From positions 415,133,409 through 415,197,408 of the forward strand of contig CM077667.1 in assembly GCA_039707655.1 (NCBI GenBank): a stretch of DNA of 64,000 nucleotides. Direction: 5' to 3'. The notes below the pieces were generated by a model. The model did no database searches, was not told the origin of the DNA, and saw only the letters and a list, made by a program, of their open reading frames with translations. This DNA comes from Elymus sibiricus (Eukaryota; Streptophyta; Magnoliopsida; Poales; Poaceae). Positions 46,806 through 59,469 of this stretch are shown one piece after another. The position numbers and the translations under genes are program-made. Each line of letters opens with the position of its first letter. The stretch's first letter is position 1.

Positions 46806-48940
46806 CTAGCAAAGTGGCCCGTGCAGATGCACGGGCTAGGTCTTAATCATATCCATTTCATGAACCAAATTTTTATATGCTTACATTTATTTTAAATCCA
46901 TATAGAGTTCTGAATTGCCTTGTTAAAAATATCTTTGCTTATTTTTATCGGTCAACTCCAGCCTTGATTTTGAATCCGGTAAATCTGAAAGATCTTGAGT
47001 ATGAAGATCATTTCCATGATATCAATTCATTAACCAAGTTAATATAACCCAAAAATTAAAATTAACATCTAAATATTGTAGCCATTGCATAGGCCGGAGG
47101 TAACCCTCCTTTTCTAAAAAAAATATTGTAGCCAAACTTTAGACTTCTAACCACTACATCATTAAAACCCTGTGGTATTTTCACCAACAGATACTACCTA
47201 TGATAAACATAACTGGTCTTATTACCATAAGGTTCATCTATAATTATTAGTAACACGGATCATGAACGCCGTAACAAACGAAAAGAGTGATGCGATAACA
47301 CCAAAAGGTAAATTCTACTAAATTAAGGTTTATGGTTTTCCCTAAATTAAGTCATGTTTGCAACTGCTACACTCATGGTTGCAACCTCAAAACTGACGTG
47401 CTTGCAGCACTAAAAATTATCCACACCAATGTCATGTAAACAAAGAACTATTAAGTGCAAAACACATCAAACTATAAGGCAAACCTTCAATGAAATGCTC
47501 ATGAAGCTAGAGTAACCGAACCAAACAAGACTTTGTTATTTATTTTTATTGAAAGTTATCAAGATAAATTTGCTAAATTTTAGCCTCCTCCACGTATTGT
47601 TTGGAAGGTCCACTATAGCATATGATCCCAAATTCTTTAACCAACTAAATCTATCCTTTGGAAACCTGTAGGTCAATAATACTCGGTTGGAAACAAATTA
47701 AATAATGTGCTAAAAATATCATTGGAATAAAAAGGGACTGAATCTGGGGTGATGCTCTAATATGTATCACCGTTGCAAGAACTAACTACGTTGCACGCAG
47801 AAAGAAACAACATTGATAAGTAAAAAAATGTCTACAATTTATATTAGAGACGAAAAGGTCACATGGGATTTAAATGTTACGTTCTGATTCTGGTACGACA
47901 ACTTGATTTTGTGTATTTTGTTGTATCTAAATGCCTTTATGTCCAATGACAAAGAGAAATGATTTTATTATAGGATCATTACTTGTGGAATATTTCTCTT
48001 CTTTTCTAGTTTCCAGTAAAATGGTTTGATCTACTTTCCTTGATACAAAAAATAGAATCAATGTAATAATATAAGTTTTGAAAGATAATTGCCTTTTGTC
48101 AAAAACTCATTGTATGTTCCAATGAAATGTACCCTGGAAGTAGGTGACAAACGTCTAAAAAGAGACTGGGGTATGTTAAATAATTAACCTGGATGATACA
48201 AGACTTCATCAGATATGTAATGCTAGAAAAGCTACAGAACTCCATGATGAGAACAAAACCTTGTGGTTTTAAAACCCACATGCTTTAGCTAGACCCTTAT
48301 TATAAATTCATACTTTTAATTAGCTCAGCTTCCCAATTCAGGATGCAGACATGTCCAGGCCGTCCATGTCTGTCGGTGCAGGTCCTTGAGCTGATCGAGA
48401 CATCCAAGAATGTGCCAGTGATTTTCGTTAGTATATTAGCTCAGCAACATAATAATTGATGATTTAAAGAACACCTATTAATATTTATGAATAAAGGAGA
48501 GAAATATGAGCTAGAATAATTGAGGATATAAAAACAACCTATGAATATTTATGAATGAAGTATAGAAATATGTGATTGAAAGCTTGTAGGAGAATTGTTA
48601 GTTCATCTAATTTTCCTCAGAATCTATAGCTACATTTCCACGAAGAGGCACGGTCCCCTACTTTGTCACAGACTGAACTAAACTTAAAGCTATGGTCAGG
48701 AGACCTAAGCAAATTACAGAATGCTAGACTTAGTATTGGCCCCGTCAACATGGGAAGGAAGCCGTCACGAACCCATATTTTGTCGCTGCCACACAAGAAT
48801 CGACAGACATCTGCCTTGCTACAAGAAGGAAAATTTAGACATAGATGTATCAAGGCTGGACATGTTGGAAGGATTGATGAGGGGAGGGCAGAGCTGGAGA
48901 AACATACCGAAACCATCTGACCAAATCGGGTGACAGCTGA

Positions 48941-49135
<195 letters not shown>

Positions 49136-49628
49136 TGATTTCACATTCATGGATGTTGATAAGATCCTTCCATTTAGTAGCACCTTAGGATGGCATAGCC
49201 TTAACGTTAATGGCGGGCGATTTAGTTCGGGGAAAGGGGAAGGGGAAGAAAATTCTATGAACCTTTCCTTTTTCGTTAAGTTCAAGTCTGACGAGAGTAA
49301 TATTCTACAACTAACAACTCATTTATTTTGAGACCGACCCACTTCCTATCTAGGATTAGACACTCTTTTCCCTACATGGACACATGCATCTCATGTACGC
49401 TAGAACTTACAACTCTGTACAACTTTTTTTTGACGGTGCAATACAACTTTCACTCCACACATAAAGCTTATGTCAAATTGCAGGTATTAGCTCCTTCGTA
49501 CTGGCAGCTCAAAGTTTCAGTGCGGTGAAGGCTCAAGATGCATGTAGGCTGATGCTAAGGAAGGATGCATGTAGCTACTACTCTTTGCTGACAACTAACA
49601 TGCATGCACGCATCTCTAACAATATATA

Positions 49629-49893
49629 CTCCCTCCGTTTTTATTTACTCTGCATATTAGGGTTGACTGAAGTCAAACTTCGTAAAGTTTGACCAAGTTT
49701 ATAGAAAAGAAAATAAATAGTTACCATAACAAATCTATATGATGCAAAAGTACATTCAATAAAGAATCTAATGGTATTGAGTTTTTAACTTTTTATTGTA
49801 TATGTTAATATTTTAGTATATAAACTTGGTCAAAGTTTACAAAGCTTGACTTTGACCCAAACTAATACGCGGAGTAAATAAAAACGGAGGGAG
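49629..49893. mobile_element. Stowaway MITE, 265 bp
   Basis: Terminal inverted repeats CTCCCTCCGTTTTTATTTAC, with TA target duplications at 49627-49628 and 49894-49895. The interior is AT-rich and partly self-complementary (AAGTTTGACCAAGTTTA / AAACTTGGTCAAAGTTT). It is a Tc1/Mariner-derived MITE nested in the Helitron. Confidence 0.95.
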
Positions 49894-50024
49894 TATATAG
49901 CACGAGAAATTTCCATGGCAGCTGCTGGTGCAGGCAGCAGGCAGGTATCTCGACGCACCAGTACAACGTTAAAAAGCATGAACTTACCTGCTAGGGCAAT
50001 GGAAAGGTATCATGGTAGAACAAA

Positions 50025-50610
50025 GAGGAGGATGTCAGCCCTGTCGAGATTACCTGGACGAACTTACATCGATTATGGCGCAAGTAGTGAAACATGGCGC
50101 GGTCCTGAACTCCTAATACACCAACTCAACTTTACTATCTGATTGATCCTTCACATGTACACATGTACAAAGCTAGCTAGCTCACGGAGGTTGATGCAAT
50201 CTGATCGATCCTTCTTCTATAGACGTGTACAATGCTAGCTAGCTCTCCTTGGAGGCTAGCTGATGGATACGCTTCTGGCCGGAGCATAGCTAGCAAGCCA
50301 GAAATAACAAACGCCCAGAATTGATATGTGCCCAAGGTTTTCTGTAAGAGGAGGATGTCAGCACTGTCGAAATTACCTGCATTAATTTACTGCGACTGTG
50401 GCGCAAGTATTGAAACTTGGCGCGGCCCTAATCCACCGATGCGACCCACTATTTAATTTCGGCCGTGGTAGGTTGAGTGCTTTCCAATCTGATTGATCCT
50501 TCTCATATAAACATGTACAAAGCTTATAAACTTTGATCGATCCTTTTACTATAGACCTATAAATTAAAAAGCTAGCTCTCCTTGGCGGCTAGTTGATGGA
50601 TACGATGATG
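50025..50610 (+). repeat. Diverged direct duplication inside the Helitron
   Basis: Segments 50025-50282 and 50348-50610 share GAGGAGGATGTCAGC, TGGCGCAAGTA, ATCTGATTGATCCTTC, ACATGTACAAAGC and GCTAGCTCTCCTTGG in the same order, offset by about 323 bp at the start. They are an old internal duplication. Confidence 0.75.
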
Positions 50611-50965
50611 GCCTAGCGGCTGATCGATATGCCTCTGGAAGGTGGAAAAGGAAATGATCTGCCATGTCCACATGGTATGTGATATCTAGGGTGGACTGTG
50701 GCGGAGCCATAGGAGGGCGGCCACCGTAGCTAAGTGAGAATTGAAAGAGCCACAGATTGATCGCCATAGGTAGCAAGGAAACACGTTTATTTTTCCTAAA
50801 AATATATACGTGTTTATTTTCCCTTAAGAAGAATCATGTTTACATATTTATGTAATGGCATAGGTGGGTAACTTTTACAAAGTTTTATGTTGAAAGGTTA
50901 TTGTTGAGATCAAACGACTACAGTTTTATGATGTCTGAAACTAACGGCCGGATGGTTCTGATTAA

Positions 50966-51097
50966 TGTGGGATTTTCTAGCTAATTCCCCTATTTTTGAT
51001 CCGTATTTTCCTTTTAGTAGATAATAGAAGATGTGGGATTTTCTAGCTAATTCCCCTATTTTTGATCCGTATTTTCCTTTTAGTAGATAATAGATAG
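50966..51097 (+). repeat. 66-bp tandem duplication at the Helitron 5' end
   Basis: Two adjoining units start TGTGGGATTTTCTAGC at 50966 and 51032 and end in TAGTAGATAATAGA. The repeat abuts the element's 5' terminus at 51101, so the terminal signal is present in two near-identical copies. Confidence 0.9.
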
Positions 51098-51101
51098 AAG
51101 A

Positions 51102-53301
51102 TTAGTGTTTGTGCCAAGTAAAGCCTTTGGGATGACTCACATGAGGAGTAGGATTGATACGGTGCAACAAACAGAAACTTTAACGTCCAGTGCGGAATTT
51201 CTCTGATTTTACTGCAACGTATTTTTTGTCAGAATTCTTTACACAATATTTCTATACAAATTCTTCGGGTTTTCCTAATTTGTCAGAATTTTTAGACTTA
51301 CAGAAGTATAGGTTCTCTACATATCTTTACACACTGTTCTGTTTTAGACAGATTTTGTTTTTGCTTGTTTTGATGATGCTATGGAATATATTGGGGGTAT
51401 AAGCCATGGAGAAGTTATAATACAATACCTATTATGTAATAATGAAATATGAATCAATTTATAACAGTACCTAAAGTATTTGATATGTTGCTTATACTAA
51501 CGGATCTCACGAAGATTTGTTGAGTTCTGTGTGATTGAAGTTTTCAAGTTTTGGGTGTTATCACGATGGACGAAGGAATAAGGAGTGGCAAGAGCCTAAG
51601 CTTGGGGATGCCCAAGGCACCCCAAGGTAATATTATAGGAATACTCAAGCATCTAAGCTTGGGGATGCCCTGGAAGGCATCCCCTCTTTCGTCTCAATCC
51701 ATCGGTATGTGACTTGGAGCTATATTTTTATTCGGCACATGATATGAGTTTTGCTTGGAGCGTCGTTTGCTCTTGTTTGCTTTTATTTTTAGTTTGCCAC
51801 AATTATCATTTGCTGGACACATCTATTTGAGAGAGTCACACCTTCATCATAATTTATTAGAATACTCTATGTGCTTCACTTATATCTTTTGAGCTTAGCA
51901 GTTGCTCTAGTACTTGACTTATATCTTTTTGATCACGGTGGCGTATAGATTTTATAGAAATAATTGCACTCTCGTTCTTCACTTATATTTGTTTGAGAGT
52001 TAATAAATAGTGACGGTAATTTGCATGGGTCGTAAGAGTAGTCCAAAAATAATAGGTATTCAATGAGTGATAATCAAAACCATCATGTAGCACAAAAAAG
52101 AGAAATTGTGGGTTAATGATATTGATGTGGTAATGTGAAAAAGGTGTGAGTGCATCATTGTTGATTTGTAGAAGTATCGGTATTAAGATGTGTTAATTTC
52201 CCGTTTGTCTAAATATTAAAAAGGCATGGTGGGGATGTGTGAGCATTTCTATTCCCCGTTCAAATCTTAGTGTTGTTTCGGGTCGGAGGCGCGTGATGGT
52301 TAACTCCTCCCAACCTCCTCCCTCGGGGCATGCGAGTAGTAGTTTGATTTGTGAAAAAACAAATAAAAGTTTTCAATAAGTATATGAGTTCTTCATGACT
52401 AATGTGAACCCGTGGACATACGCAATCTCACCACCTCATATTTTGCTAGTCTCTTCGGTACCGTGCATTGCCCATTCTCACCTCGAGGATCGGTGCGAAC
52501 TTCACCGGTGCATCCAAACCCCGTGGCATGATACACTCTGTCACACATAAGCCTCCTTATATCTTCCTCAAAACAGCCACCATACCTACCTATTATGGCA
52601 TTTCCATAGCCATTCCGAGATATATTTCCATGCAAATTCCACCGTTACATAATATGACTAGTACATTCATCATTATATTGCTTTGCATGATCATATAGAG
52701 CTGACATAATATTTGTGTCAAAGCCACCGTTTATCATATTTTTGATACATGTCACGCTAGATCATTGCACATCCTGGTACACTGCCAGAGGCATTCTTAT
52801 TCAGTCATATTATTCCATAGTTCTTCATATCAAGTTTTCATATTGAGTTGTAAGTAAATAAAAGTGTGATGATCATCATTATTAGAGCATTGTACCAATG
52901 AGGAAATAAAAATGGGGGAGGCCAAATGATCCCACCATAATAAAAAAAATGAAAATGAAGAGAAAAGGAGAGAAGGGACTTTGCTACTATCCTTTACCAC
53001 ACTTGTGCCTCAAAGTGGCACCTTGTTCTTCATATAGAGTCTCATGTTATGTCATTTTTATATGCTAGTGGGGATTACTTTTTCATTATTAGAAACTTGG
53101 CTTGCATATTCCGATGACGGGCTTCCTCAAACGCCCGAGGTCTTCATGAGCAAGCATGTTGGATGCACACCCCACTTAGCTTCAGTTGAGCTTTCATACA
53201 CTTATAGCTCTTGTGCATACTTTGCATGGCAATCCCTACTCCTTGCATTGACATCTATTGATGGGCATCTCCATAGCCCGTTGATATGCCTAGTTGATAC
53301 G
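51102..53301 (+). mobile_element. G3: internal non-coding region after the Helitron
   Basis: Parallel to G1 35500-39540, with TAAGCTTGGGGATGCCCAAG blocks near 51600-51690 and no coding frame. It stops at 53301 inside the family's 3' region (TGCCTAGTTGATACG), before the LTR would begin, because another Gypsy LTR starts there. Confidence 0.82.
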
Positions 53302-54472
53302 TGATACGTCTCCAACGTATCTACTTTTCCAAACACTTTTGCTCCGGTTTTGACATCTAATTTGCATGATTTGAATGAAACTAACCCGGACTGACGCTCA
53401 TTTCAGCACAACTACATTGGTGTTATTTTTGTAAAGAAATAAAAGTTCTCGGAATCGGATGCAACTTTTTGTGAATTATTTTTGAGAATTATAATGAATT
53501 ATGGAGCGAAAACCTGCCGGAGGGGGTGTGCCAGGGGGGCACCACACAACAGGGCGCCCCCCTAGGCCGCTCCCTGATGGCTTGTGGGGCCCTCGTGGCT
53601 CCTCCGACCCTAATTCCAGTCCTCTAATATCACATCTTCGGAGAAAAAAATCAGAGAGAAGTTTTCATCGCGTTTCACGAGACGGAGCCGCCGCCACCTC
53701 CTGTTCTTCCTCGGGAGGGCTGATCTGGAGTCCGTTTGGGGCTCCGGAGAGGGGAAATCGTCGTCGTCGTCATCACCAACCCTTCTCCATCAACACCGCC
53801 ATGATGCTCACTACCGGGAGTGAGTAATTCCTTTGTAGGCTTCCTGGACGGTGGTGGTATTGGATGAGATTGATCATGTAATCGAGTTAAGTTTGATAGG
53901 GCTTGATCCCTAGTATCCACTATGTTCTGAGATTGATGTTGCTATGACTTTTCTATGCTTAATGCTTGTCACTAGGGCCTGAGTGCCATGATTTCAGATC
54001 TGAACCTATTATGTTTTCATGAATATAAGAATGATTTGGATCCTATCTTGCAAGTTGTATGCACCTATTACGTGTCTTGATCCGCATACCCCAAGGTGAC
54101 AATAATTGGGATTCTTTCCCGTGATTGTCGTAGTTTGAGGAGTTCATGTATTCACCATGTGTTAATGCTTTGTTCCGCTTCTCTATTAAAAGGAGGCCTT
54201 AATATCCCTTAGTTTCCAATAGGACCCCGCTGCCACGAGAGGGTAGGACAAAAGATGTCATGCAAGTTCTTATTGCAAGCAAGTATGACTATATACGGAA
54301 TACATGCCTACATTACATTGATGAATTGGAGCAAGTTCTGTGTCACCCTAGTGTGTAACTATTATATGATCAATGTCATCTAAATCATTATCCATCACCG
54401 ATCCACGTGCCTACGCTTTACATATACTGAATCTTGCTAAGTTACTATTTGTCATGGTATTTTCACGGCAGA
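53302..54472 (+). mobile_element. G4: truncated Gypsy LTR of another family
   Basis: It starts TGATACGTCTCCAACGTATC and then departs from the G family (ACTTTTCCAAACACTTTTGC, then GAACTAACCCGGACTGACG-like text), a separate high-copy Triticeae Gypsy LTR type. It ends at 54472, where the Tat element is inserted. No coding sequence. The far part lies outside the window. Confidence 0.75.
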
Positions 54473-54966
54473 TGTCCTCAGAGGACTTAATCTCGAAGCC
54501 ATCGCGTAAGTAGCAGATCGAAGGGGTCAAACGAGGAACACGGAAGGCAAGATTTACCCAGGTTCGGCCCCTCTCGAGGAGGTAAAGCCTACTCCTGCTA
54601 GATGTATTTGAAGATCTTGATTACAAGGGTTTTGAGACTTGTCTAGCCCTAGCTCTCAAAAGATTTTCCCCCCTTTCTATCCCCGGGGGCTCCCCTTTAT
54701 ATACAGGCGGGGCCCCGGGGCTCACATAAGAGTCCGGGCCGGGATAACAATCCGAGCCCAACTCCCCTTACTTGTTTCCTAAGTTATACCTTAAGGCGGT
54801 TTGCACTTACCGCCTCTCTCGGCGGGTCTTGGGCCGGCCCCTCAATGGGCGGCTCTCCTTCTGGGCCTCCATAGAAGACACTACGGCCCACCTGGCCCTT
54901 CATGGTTTTACTCCTCGAGACCCGGCCCTGAACGGGCGGGTTTCACCCAAAGATATTTCCCTGACA
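54473..54966 (-). mobile_element. 3' LTR of Tat-lineage Gypsy element (minus)
   Basis: A short 494-bp LTR, on the minus strand TGTCAGGGAAATATC to CTCTGAGGACA. The minus-strand polypurine-like tract CTGAGGGCTAA precedes it (54967-54977). A TATA box (TATATAAAG) lies at 54696-54704. The orientation agrees with the pol at 60740-63943. It is inserted in the G4 LTR. The matching 5' LTR is beyond the window. Confidence 0.85.
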
Positions 54967-55244
54967 TTAGCCCTCAGGTTGGCTTGAACTGGTTCCAGAC
55001 AACCTCGTCCTTTTCAAACTTAACCTTGATATTTTGGCGAGTCTTCAGCAGAACCCGCCTCTTCTGAATATTTCAACTGCCTTTCCTTCAGTCCTACTCT
55101 TCTTGTGACGTCACCGAATCTCCAGAACGAATCTTTCCATGACATCACCAATATCTCAAATGAATTCATTAGGCACGAAAATCGGGGCGTCGGATTACTG
55201 TAGATCCTTAAATCTCGCCCCGACCCTTCGGTGTCTCGCCCCCT

Positions 55245-55252
55245 TATAAATA
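55245..55252 (+). promoter_or_regulatory. TATA box of the antisense gene
   Basis: TATAAATA on the plus strand in a C-rich context, followed by a pyrimidine-rich leader. A leader intron is likely: donor CCAG|GTATTC at 55419/55420 and acceptor TTTACTAG just before 55858, one base before the ATG. This promoter lies about 540 bp from the LTR TATA box, which points the other way. Confidence 0.5.
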
Positions 55253-55858
55253 CCCTTTTCAGGTCCTTTTCCTCATTTTCTCCATCTTCTTCCTCCTGCC
55301 GCCCGAGCTTACGCCTCCTCGCGACACACCTTCGAGCTCGCCGGCCATCGGAAGGAGAAACAGTCCCGACGCACCGCCGTCACCTGTCTGCAACCGCGCC
55401 GCGCGGCCATCCGATCCAGGTATTCCCAGTTCTTCTCACCCTTCTTAGGGTTCCGCCATTGTCGGGCTCGAGCTCCGCCTCGGCCTCTCCGCGGCTACTG
55501 TCGCCGGCCGCACCTTGGTACTCTTACATCATGGAAATGGCGCCGTTGCTATCCCTCCAATGATCAGGAATTAAATCTTGTATCAAGATAGATCTGAGAA
55601 ACCCCATCTGTAAAAACCTGCCGCGGCTTAACAAACAGTAGCAAGAACTGCTTTTTTCCTTATTTTATAGAGCTGTTTGATCCAAAAAATTTACCGCGTT
55701 GGCAGAAATCTGTTGTTACACACTTAGCGAAATTTTCACTTGTGCTGAACATCCTTCACTCGTGGCGGCTTAAGGAAAGTCGCCATCCTTGCTTTATAAA
55801 TTTTTTCTTTTCCGACTTATGAAAGCCGCTGACTTAATCCTTCTCCCCATTTACTAGG

Positions 55859-58800
55859 ATGACAAAGAAAGCAATAGAATGCAACTGGGTCCGCTCCGCG
55901 GTTACCACCAAACATGTCACAAGACTCATAGACAACGGTCTCCTATCCAAAACAGAAAACTGCCGGGTCTCCAAGAAGTACTGTCCTCCCAAGCCGAAGG
56001 AGGGGGAAGTCATTATTTTTACCGATCACATTGAGAGAGGGTTTGATCCACCCGGCTCTAAATTTTTCCGAGACCTTTTACACTTCTATGGTCTGCATCC
56101 TCAAGACCTTGGCTCCAACTCTATTGTTAATATAAGCTCTTTCGTAGTAGTTTGTGAAGCTTATCTCCGGATAGAGCCAACGATCTTGTTATTCCAAAAT
56201 TTATTCTATGTGAACAAGCAAACTGAAGTCGCCGGAGGCCGCCATCAAGAGCTTGGCAGCATATCCTTTCAGAGACGGCGGTTTACTTATTTTCCTAGTG
56301 CTGAGCTCTTGAGCCACCCAAAGGGCATGCCGGAGACTTGGTTTTACGTGAAGACCAAGGTGCCTGAAGGGCAACACCCATTGCCGGGTTTTAGACCTGA
56401 CCGCCTGGATCATAAAAAAGAATATCCTCCCAGGCCCACAGAAACAGAACGGATCCAGCTTCAGCCTCTGATGGACAAGATAGCCGCTTTGATGGCCAAT
56501 GGTCTTACAGGAGCTGACTTGATCCTTTGCTGGCTTTCCTGGAGGATCCAGCCATTGAGCCTTCGAGACCGGCTGATGTATGAATACTACGGTTTAGAAG
56601 ATCCTCAGAGGTATAATAATACGCCTGCTCCTGTGTCAGACGTGGTGAAACAGATGAGGATAATCGTCAACTTACCCGGCGACTATACTGGCGAGTTTTC
56701 TCTGAAGCCCTTCACTGAAGCCAATCCACCACCGGCTGTAAGCAAATCTCCTTTAGGCTTCTGTTTTATTGTTTACATTCTTGAGGCTTACCCCTTGCGA
56801 CTTTCAGGATGATGATCCCTTTTGGGAAGCTCGGCCACAGGTGAAAGAAAAAGAACCCAAAGGCCAGAAGCCGGGCAAACAGGCCGGCTCTCGAGGAGGA
56901 AAGAAAAAGAAGGAGACCATCAACCCTTTGGACGCGGATCCTGCTGTCTTAGAATCCTCCAAAGATGAAACATCGGCAAGTTCATAATTTACACCCACCT
57001 TTTTCCTTTTCATTAGCGGCTTATGCTTAATAATTTTACCTTGACACCTTCCAGGGTGAAGAAGAAGAAGACGAACAGGGAGAAACTGAGGTAACTTCCA
57101 CTCCGTTCAACAATCATTTTTCTAGGAAACCCAGAATTACTGTGAGGAAATATCCTTTCTCACATCCTTTTGCTCGCCTGGATCCCAACTATTCGTTAAA
57201 AACAATTCAGCATGCTGCCTTTCTCCAATCTGATTGTGGCGGCTCTAACACTGGCGCCAGCGGTTCTGTCGTTAATAAAAGCGACTCTCATAAGCGCCCG
57301 CGTGAGGTGCTTCTCCATCCAACACCTCTGCTCCCTAAAGCTGGTTTGTTTAAACATCCGCTTAATCCCTCTGATTCGGACTATCAGGTTTCATCTTCCT
57401 CTGATGACGCCTCAGAGTCGCCAGAGGATTTCGTTATCAAACCAGGGTAAGATTATGATCGCTCTTATTATCACACCCTTGTGTGATCTCAAAGCTATCA
57501 GTTTATTTAAAATCTCAATAAATATGCAGAGTTACCTCCAAGAGACTGAAGCCCTCAACTTCCTCTTCACCTCCGGCGGGCTCCGGAGACCCAGCCAAGG
57601 ACTCTGAAGAAATAACCAATGACCCTCCAGAAACTCAGGTATCTTTAGAGCCAGAGATGGAAGCACCGGCTGATAACATCGACCAACAGCCGGATGCAAC
57701 GATATCTTCACCGATTCAGGAAGTGCGACTTTCAGAAGCCGCTGTTATTCCGCCCTCGCACAATATTGAGGAGGGTACTGTTGCTGCTGCTATTGCCACC
57801 GCCGCAGACTCGCCGGCGGCTTTGGGCAAATCTTCCCTTGAAGCCATGTCTTCTCAAGGGAAAGACAAGTTAAACCTCTCCTCCTTAGATAATGCTGATT
57901 TAGATGGCCTTCATGAAGCTCTTCAGACTCGATTATTTGAGAGTCAGGAGATCGCCAAAACCTTGGTTAATAAACCAAAGGTGAGATAAACATCATTTTT
58001 ATTCATAATCCTTATTAGTCGCCCAAACCTGCATATTACTGATTTCATAGTTTTATGGAGGTTTACCAATTTATATTTTAAAAATGCGTAAATGTACACA
58101 TGTAGTCCCCAAGAACCGGCTGTCTTCTTGAAACAGCCGGGTCTTAAAGCAAAGAACCACATGCGTTTTAAATACAGCAAAGAACCACATGTAGTCCCCA
58201 AGAACCGGCTGTCTTCTTGAAACAGCCGGGTCTTAGAACAAAGAACCACATGTGTTTTAAATAGAGCAAAGAACCACATGTAGTCCCCAAGAGCCGGCTG
58301 TCTTCTTGAAACAGCCGGGTCTTAGATCAAAGAACCACATGTAGTTAAAAGAACCTCATGGGTTTCAGAAAAAATTTCTTTGTAAAAACTTCGGTTTTGC
58401 ATTAGCCCCCAAGTGCCATGTGGATTACTTGTAATCGGTATGGAACTTTATCTGCATAAGTAATCTGATCCTTCCTTTTTCTTTCAGGCTCAATTGTCTT
58501 CATTAGAGACCCAGCTGGCCGACTCTCAGAGGAAACTGAAATCTGAACAGGAAATGAGAGCCGCCGCAGAAGAGCGGGTTACATCCTTAGAAAAGGCTAC
58601 GTCTGAGGTAGCCGCCAAGTTGGTCACCCTGACCTCTAAACATGCGAAAGAGAAACAGCTTCTTGTTCAACGCGCCGAAGAAGCTGAAAAACGCCTTCTG
58701 CCTATCTCTGCAGAGCTCGGCGGCCTTAAACTTCACATCCGTCAAATGAGCCATGCAATCTTCGGTAAGCCGCCAGATTTCCTGAAGCTTTTTACACAAG

Positions 58801-59469
58801 TCTCCTAAATAATTTTTAAATTCTGACGTTTTCTTTGCAGGTCCCAGAAGCAATAAGCTGGAGAAGGATCCAGCCACACAGCTCAAAGCAGCTTATACTT
58901 TCCTCGAGCAACTTTATACTGGAAGCCGTCGCGCAATCCATGCTGCTTTTTATGGGAAGAAAAAACCTTCCGCCATAAAGGGAGTTCTGGAGGCCTTGTC
59001 AACTCTTCCTGCTCAACTGAAGTTTGTGAAGGAATCCAGCGCCCGTATCGCCACGATGCACACTATGGCCCGCGCAAAAGCTCATTATGAGGACTTGGAG
59101 CTGCAGACTCTTGTTGGCGGCTTTCCCGAAACTTACAAAGGGAAAAAGATCGATCAGGCGACTTACAACGCTCTGAGGAAAGAAACTTTCATCCCCGCAA
59201 GTCTGTTGGTGAAAGAAATGAAGCTTGCAAGAGTTCAACCGTCTTATGGAGAAGATGGAAAGAAGGAAAAACTCGACCCTCTGCCGCCTCTCACATTATC
59301 TCCTAAAGGCCGTAAGGACGAATTCGCTCCTGCTATTGACTCTTCAAACCTTATAGACGCTGAAGAGATCTTCGAGGCTTTTGCCGACGTTGACTGGGAT
59401 GCTGATCATGACCAGATAAATCCTTCAGCAGACGCGGACCGAGCCAGAGGCGACAAGACCCGGGAGTAA
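55859..59469 (+). CDS. Antisense gene of a Tat-type element, six coding exons
   Basis: Additional ORF on the strand opposite pol, as known for RIRE2/Grande-like Tat elements (Pfam 'putative gypsy type transposon' family by resemblance). My exons are 55859-56737, 56808-56975, 57055-57446, 57530-57980, 58488-58764 and 58841-59469. All phases agree and give 931 codons with no stop. Introns are GT-AG except the second, which is GC-AG (GCAAGT donor). Exon 1 encodes the conserved N-terminal domain (HIERGFDPPGSKFFRDLLHF, FVVVCEAYLRIEP, GMPETWFYVK). Exon 2 is Lys-rich, possibly a nuclear signal. Exon 3 starts acidic. Exon 5 is a heptad-like coiled coil (LSSLETQLADSQRKLKSEQE). Exon 6 ends acidic. The function of this family is unknown. 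The frame is open although pol has a nonsense codon. Confidence 0.75.
58099..58345 (+). repeat. 89-bp tandem repeat with hairpins in intron 4
   Basis: Nearly three units with starts at 58099, 58188 and 58277 (period 89). Each contains CCGGCTGT and ACAGCCGG separated by 9 bp, an 8-bp-stem hairpin. The repeat fills much of the 507-bp fourth intron of the antisense gene. Confidence 0.9.

Noticed and set aside
48617..48933. Helitron frames as captured genes
   Set aside because: Open on both strands, short and not recognisable. Capture cannot be claimed without a search.
55859..59469. Antisense gene as an ordinary host gene interrupted by an element
   Set aside because: It lies between the pol end and the 3' LTR of the same element, in the position known for Tat antisense ORFs, so it belongs to the element.
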